From assembly GCA_030998015.1 (NCBI GenBank), contig JARWMV010000233.1, forward strand, positions 310,001-374,000: a stretch of DNA of 64,000 bases, in the 5' to 3' direction. Below are positions 59,067 through 64,000 of the stretch, piece by piece. The notes under the pieces were generated by a model. It saw only the letters and a list, made by a program, of their open reading frames with translations, did not search any database and was not told the DNA's origin. Every line of letters starts with the position of its first letter. Position 1 is the stretch's first letter. This DNA is from Ceratorhiza oryzae-sativae (Eukaryota > Basidiomycota > Agaricomycetes > Cantharellales > Ceratobasidiaceae). The position numbers and the translations under genes were made by a program.

Positions 59067-61744
59067 ATGCGCTCGGCTGGATTCGCAGCGCTAGCCCTCA
59101 CGCTGGCACTAGGCTGCTCTGCGACACCCGCACGGCGGGCATATGCGACCCACGCGTACTATGTATTGCACCATGACCCAGGCGCGGCAGACGTGTCATC
59201 CGTAGTCGCGGCGCTTGGTGCCGAGGTGGTCGAGCAGGTTGGCGAACTCGAAAACCACTGGCTATTGCGCGTGCCCAAGCATGCCGACCGGGTCATGCAC
59301 AAACGGGCTGCAAGCCGCGTCGACGGTATACGCAGTCTCGAGCCGCAAGTGCTGCGGAAAAGGACCAAACGCGGCGCGATTCCTCCTGTGTCCCGGGCCG
59401 ACCTATCGTCGTTTGACAAGATTAGAGATGCACTGGGCATCAGGGATCCATCGTTCAACAAGCAATGGCATCTGTTCAACGAGATATCGCCAGGCAACGA
59501 CCTGAATGTGTCGGGCGTATGGGAGATGGGGATTACCGGCAAGGGTGTAACGGCCTGCATTGTTGACGACGGACTGGATTTCGAGAGTGAAGATCTCGCG
59601 CCTAATTTTGTGAGCCAGCTGGAGTGTCGCTGCGGTTGTTGCTAACATGCCGTAAGTTTGCGGAAGGGTCGTACGACTACAACGACCACGAACCACTCCC
59701 GAAACCAAAGCTCTCCGATGACCAACACGGTACACGCTGTGCGGGAGAGGTATCGGCTGCCAGAAATGACGTTTGCGGGGTTGGGGTGGCATACGATTCG
59801 AAGATCGCTGGCGTCCGCATCCTATCTGGGCCTATATCCGATGCAGACGAGGCCGCCTCGCTCAACTATGCGTATCAGAAAAACGACATTTATTCGTGCT
59901 CATGGGGTCCACCAGATGACGGCCGTTCGATGGAAGCACCAAGCTCGCTGATCGAAAAGGCGGTGTTGAATGGCGTGCAAAAGGGACGCGGAGGGAAAGG
60001 CTCGGTGTTCGTGTTTGCGAGCGGAAACGGCGCGGGGTCGGACGATCAGTGCAATTTTGATGGATACACGAATAGCATCTTCTCGGTGACGGTCGCTGCT
60101 GTCGACGTAAAGGGTTTGCACCCCTACTACTCGGAAGCGTGTGCTGCAAATATGATTGTCGCGTATAGCTCTGGGGGCGGACAGAATATTGTGCGTCTCT
60201 CCTCGTTCGCGACTCGAATATGGCTCATATGACACTTGTAGCACACAACAGACGTCGGCAAACGAAAATGCACTTCTGGCCATGGCGGAACCTCCGCTGC
60301 AGCTCCACTCGCTGCTGGCGTGTTTGCTCTCGCGCTTCAAGCCCGCCCTGAGCTCACCTGGCGAGACATACAGCACCTGTGCGTTCGCACAGCCTTACAG
60401 ATCAACCCCAACGACCCAGACTGGGAGCATACCGCCGCCGGACGTCCCTATAGCTACAAGTACGGGTACGGTAGTATTGATGCGTGGACGTACATCCAAG
60501 CCGCCAAGACATGGAACCTAGTCAAACCACAGGCGTTTATGGAGCTCAAGCCGGTCCTGATGGCCGGCGCCGATATCTCGCGAGCGTTTTGGGGTGAGAT
60601 GAAAGGCGGAGTACCAATACCCGAGGGAGGGGTGACGAGCGAGATCGAAGTCACGGCAAACATGATGAGAGAGAGGAACTTTGAAAAGTTGGAGCACGTC
60701 ACCGTCAAGGTCTGGATCACTCACGGGCGAAGAGGAGACGTCGAGGTGGAGCTGGTCAGTCCCAAAGGGATCAAGAGCGTACTGGCTGCAAAGAGGCGGT
60801 ATGACCAGGACGATAAAGGATTCCCGGGGTGGAGGTTCATGACACTCAAGCATTGGTATGTCCATCACGATCCTATTTCTAATTACTTGTATTCACGCAA
60901 CAAACATAGGGACGAAGATCCTGTCGGAAAGTGGACAATTCGCGTGTCAGACCAGCACAGTGCCGAGCACAACGGAACGTTCCTTGGCTGGAGCATGTCC
61001 ATGTTCGGCTCGGCCGTCGACCCGAGCAAGATCGAGTTGTGGACTGTACCCGACGACCCTGTTGATCCCGCTACGGTCCCCGCGGCTCCGACTTCTAGCA
61101 CAATCGTCCAGAGCATGACGCCAACAGCCACAAAACAACATCCCAAGCCGACCGACCACCTGCCAGGCGATCATGACCAGGCCGAAGGTGAGGCACACAA
61201 ACCGTCGTTTAATACAACCAAGCCTGCCACCGGCGGAGCTGGAAACAACACCACGTCTCCGGTCGAGACACCTCCACCCGATGAGGGCTACTTTTCACAC
61301 ATGACCGACCTGCTCAAGTCTCAGACGTGGCTGTTTGCCGCGCTTGGCGCAGTAGTTGTGTTTGTGCTTGGTGCTGGGGTGTGGTTGTATAGGCGTAGGA
61401 GGAACAGGATGCGGGACTATGCTGCGCTCGGCGGAGACGACGTTGCTATGAGTCAGGTCACTGGCGGAGCACGTGGAGGCGGGACGCGAGAACTGTACGA
61501 CGCATTTGGAGAGCTCAGCGACGGGGAGAGCGAGACGGACGAAGAAGCTGCGCTGAGAGGAAGGGAGAGGGGACGAGAGGGACTGCAGTACCACGACGGA
61601 TTTCTGGATGACGAAGAGGACGAGCGGGAAAAGAGCAAGCAGGAGAGGTACACGGATGACACAACCGAGGGTCAAGGAGGAACCGGCACTCGGTCGCCTG
61701 GGGAGGATAGTTGGGAGCATGCGTCGCAGACACTCGTTAGGTAG
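59067..61744 (+). CDS. KEX2: Kexin-like Golgi processing protease
   Basis: Exons 59067-59609, 59657-60190, 60242-60855 and 60910-61744 give 841 aa. An N-terminal signal peptide (AGFAALALTLALGC) leads into a prodomain ending at the self-cleavage site RKRTKR (near 59,370). The subtilisin-type triad is visible: Asp in CIVDDGLDF, His in DQHGTRCAGE, Ser in SGHGGTSAAAP, plus the oxyanion Asn in FASGNGAG. The P domain follows (HVTVKVWITHGRRGDVEVEL ... GKWTIRVSD). Then come a Ser/Thr/Pro-rich stalk, one membrane helix (LFAALGAVVVFVLGAGVWLY) and an acidic cytosolic tail with retention-signal character. Kexin cuts after KR or RR in the late Golgi and matures secreted proteins. An upstream in-frame ATG at 58992 would put extra residues before the signal, so 59067 was chosen. 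Confidence 0.96.
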
Positions 61745-62265
61745 AATGATAGTGTATATTTCCAAGCTTTTATAGATAATCTTGTCTGTTCGGCGTACTC
61801 ATACAAACCGGGGGTTTAGGAATCAAGGTTGAGACACAGAATTCCAGATTTACACAAATGGCGCGATTCACGCAGATGAATGGAGCTTATGACCGCAATC
61901 GGTGACAGTAGTAATTGTTGTTTTCTCAAGTGGGAGTTTACAAAAATGACATACACTGAGATGTCTCGAACACTACTTTACCAAACTGAACGGTGTTGTG
62001 TATCTGTAATCTTGATATCTTAACCCGTTCCCGTTCTCTCCAGTGTTTGTCTAAATAGTTTGCTCTCATGTAACCCATAATAATGGCACAGAGAAGAATA
62101 GTACACCTGAGGGAGAACGAGGACCATCCACTCTATTGAATGAAAAAGGATGACATATATGCGCATTTGGTGTTCAAATTGAATAGACTTTATTCTAAGG
62201 TGGCTATATCACATGGGTCCAACCAAACATTGTTTTCTAGCTCCTTAACAGATAGTCAAGCCCCT
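61745..62265. other. Intergenic region between convergent genes
   Basis: Holds the 3' untranslated regions of the kexin gene and the minus-strand hypothetical gene. Nothing else is seen. Confidence 0.45.
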
Positions 62266-64000
62266 TCAAGCCAAATAAGAGGCCCACCGCCCCACAAGCC
62301 GCACGAAGTCACTGTCCTTGACGGCCGGCTTAGTCGGCTCCCAGCTGTACATCTCTCTGGCCAGTGGCAGCCACATATTTATTAGAATAGCCCTTCGTTC
62401 ATCGCCCGATGCGAGTTCGGTTATTTTACTTGCATCAAATCCTTCGGTCCCGATTCCCGCGTCCCGACAAAGATTGGGGTCCTCCTCATTGTTTGGCCGG
62501 GTTATCACATTTACCGGGACTTCGATTAGTCTCCAAAGGTAACACATAACGTTGGGTGCGATGAAAATCCCAGCCTCGCCCAGCGAAAGGTGAACCAACC
62601 TGTTAAACAGGGCAAAGTCCACAGCCTCGCCGAAAATAAGTCCGAGATCAGAGTGCGACATCTTACGCGAGCTAAGGTCTAGGACCTTTGCACAAGCTTG
62701 ACGAAGCCCAGTATGCTTAGTAGCGCATAGTAGCTCCGTCACGGGGCGCATATGCTCTACCCGGAGACCCCCGGAACTGGCAGTAATGAGAGGCAGCAAA
62801 ATTTGAACGACCTCAGCTTCACTGTACTGACTCGGTCCTTGTATCTCTTTGATATATTTCACTGCCGCACTTGCGGCCTCCTGTTTCAGACCGAATGTGG
62901 TTGGAAGGGTATGGATGTGTGACTGCAAGAGGGTGATATCTCCAAGAATTTTTAGTCCAGCAATCATAGCAAATGTTTCGTCTTTGTTGAAACTGTACGT
63001 CTCGGCGCGCAACAGGCCGAACAACCCAAACGCGACTAGCGAGTGTGAGTGCTTGTAGCGCTGAGCCTTGTGGTAGTTATACACCTCGATTGCACGAGCT
63101 ACACAGGCATTGGCGGAGCGCGGACTCTTCCAGCCAGGGTATGGATTTATGAGCATCACAAAGACTACCAACGCGAGACCAACCGCATGCTGCAGCTCGA
63201 CGGAGGCACTGGCAGGGCCACTAGCGAGCTGAACAAGTAGCATGGCGACATCCTTATGGTTGTGACCATCATCTTGATCGATGCTATCAATCAGCCAGTG
63301 CGGGATGCTTTCAATTGCAAGCAGGAGTATGGGGATGCTTGATATGGAAAACGAGCCAACAAGGTCTTGGATCCTTCGGATAGTGACGGTTTTCAAATGT
63401 CTACCGTGTAGGGTATAAGCCTGTGACGGGTTTAGGTCCGCCTTACGGGATTGATATTCAGCGATGGCCCTTTGTATCCCGGAGGGTCCTTTAGTTTTGT
63501 CATTATAGAAGTGTACCAGCGGTGCCGTGATCGAGATAACAATAGCGGCTAGATCAATGTCTACCATAGGATCATCCAAGTGGAAAATCCTCGAAAGGAA
63601 CCTAATTTGTTCTCGAAAAATCAGTCTGGCGGTGGGATCGAAGTTCCAGGTTTACTTACTTCCAATAAAAGTCTAAAAGTGCCCTGTTAGGTCTGAAACG
63701 CAAGAATACCGAAAACATCTCGTTACTCCCCAGTGACCAATCATCGAATGGGAAACCACAGCTTGCGTCACTCCCTATCAGCCAAGACAAGGCACGAGTA
63801 TATAGTATCACCGAGTTAATTGTAGATGCGGCATTCAAATGGGGAGAATACGAGTTGGGATCGTCCACGAAGCAGCCATCCAGACGATTCACAAGAAGCT
63901 CAAGTACGTTATTTTCTATGAGCAATATACGTGGGAGTCCCCGGCATGCTCCTGCCAATGATTGGAGAGTAATGTTCACTAGCCGCTGGTCTTCACAATT
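62266..64000 (-). CDS. Large hypothetical helical protein, 5' end outside the window
   Basis: Two exons are visible: 62266-63601 and 63660 to beyond the right edge, joined by a 58-nt GT-AG intron (63602-63659). About 560 residues are present and the frame stays open to base 64000, so the true start lies outside. The protein is rich in Leu, Ala and Ile in helical repeats (SISSIPILLLAIESIPHW; LIFGEAVDFALFNRLVHL), perhaps armadillo/HEAT-like. No catalytic motif is seen. It resembles an expanded family of hypothetical proteins I associate with Rhizoctonia, but that is memory only. Confidence 0.65.

Overview
The window is nuclear DNA of a filamentous basidiomycete. Genes are split by many 46-65 nt GT-AG introns, and the proteins (fungal AceTr acetate transporter, GT32 mannosyltransferase, kexin, TOM40, MCM7) are fungal. 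The mobile elements and the lineage-restricted families look like those of Agaricomycetes, most like Rhizoctonia/Ceratobasidiaceae. That placement is from memory of protein families, not from a search.

Layout. 1-7550: no convincing gene. 7556-9049 (+): bHLH transcription factor. 10308-11523 (-): GPR1/FUN34/SatP-type acetate transporter. 11866-13379 (+): MYND+SET (SMYD-like) methyltransferase. 14023-16373 (+): two tandem copies of a CCCH zinc-finger gene, with a third, truncated copy lying on both sides of the next block. 16797-31960: a DNA transposon with terminal inverted repeats and a 7-8 bp target duplication. It carries one minus-strand transposase-like gene and is itself interrupted by a 10-kb chromodomain Ty3/gypsy retrotransposon (18485-28550, 5-bp target duplication) and a probable solo LTR (29832-31085). 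The retrotransposon carries unusual cargo downstream of pol: an extra sense ORF, a spliced antisense gene, a broken geminivirus-like Rep gene and a tRNA-like hairpin.

32823-33787 (+): orphan ABC ATPase. 33990-35343 (-): TOM40. 35460-38850: an apparently complete hAT transposon with a perfect 8-bp target duplication, sitting about 110 bp upstream of the TOM40 start codon. 39123-40440: decayed MYND-finger pseudogene. 40826-42069 (+): GT32 mannosyltransferase. 42721-43131: 411-bp near-perfect palindrome. 43921-53438: the two halves of a tRNA-Leu gene, both on the minus strand, separated by about 9.4 kb that holds three plus-strand genes (one a tyrosine recombinase) and an intact tRNA-Leu(AAG). 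56257-58955 (+): MCM7. 59067-61744 (+): kexin. 62266-64000 (-): a large hypothetical protein running off the right edge.

The housekeeping genes at both ends (acetate uptake, mitochondrial import, replication licensing, Golgi processing and glycosylation) look intact and unrelated to one another. The middle of the window is a landing area for mobile DNA. The two strongest candidates for undescribed biology are (i) the TIR element with a transposase-like family I cannot place in a named superfamily, and (ii) the tyrosine-recombinase-bearing segment that appears to split a tRNA-Leu gene. A Rep-like gene riding inside a chromovirus is a third.
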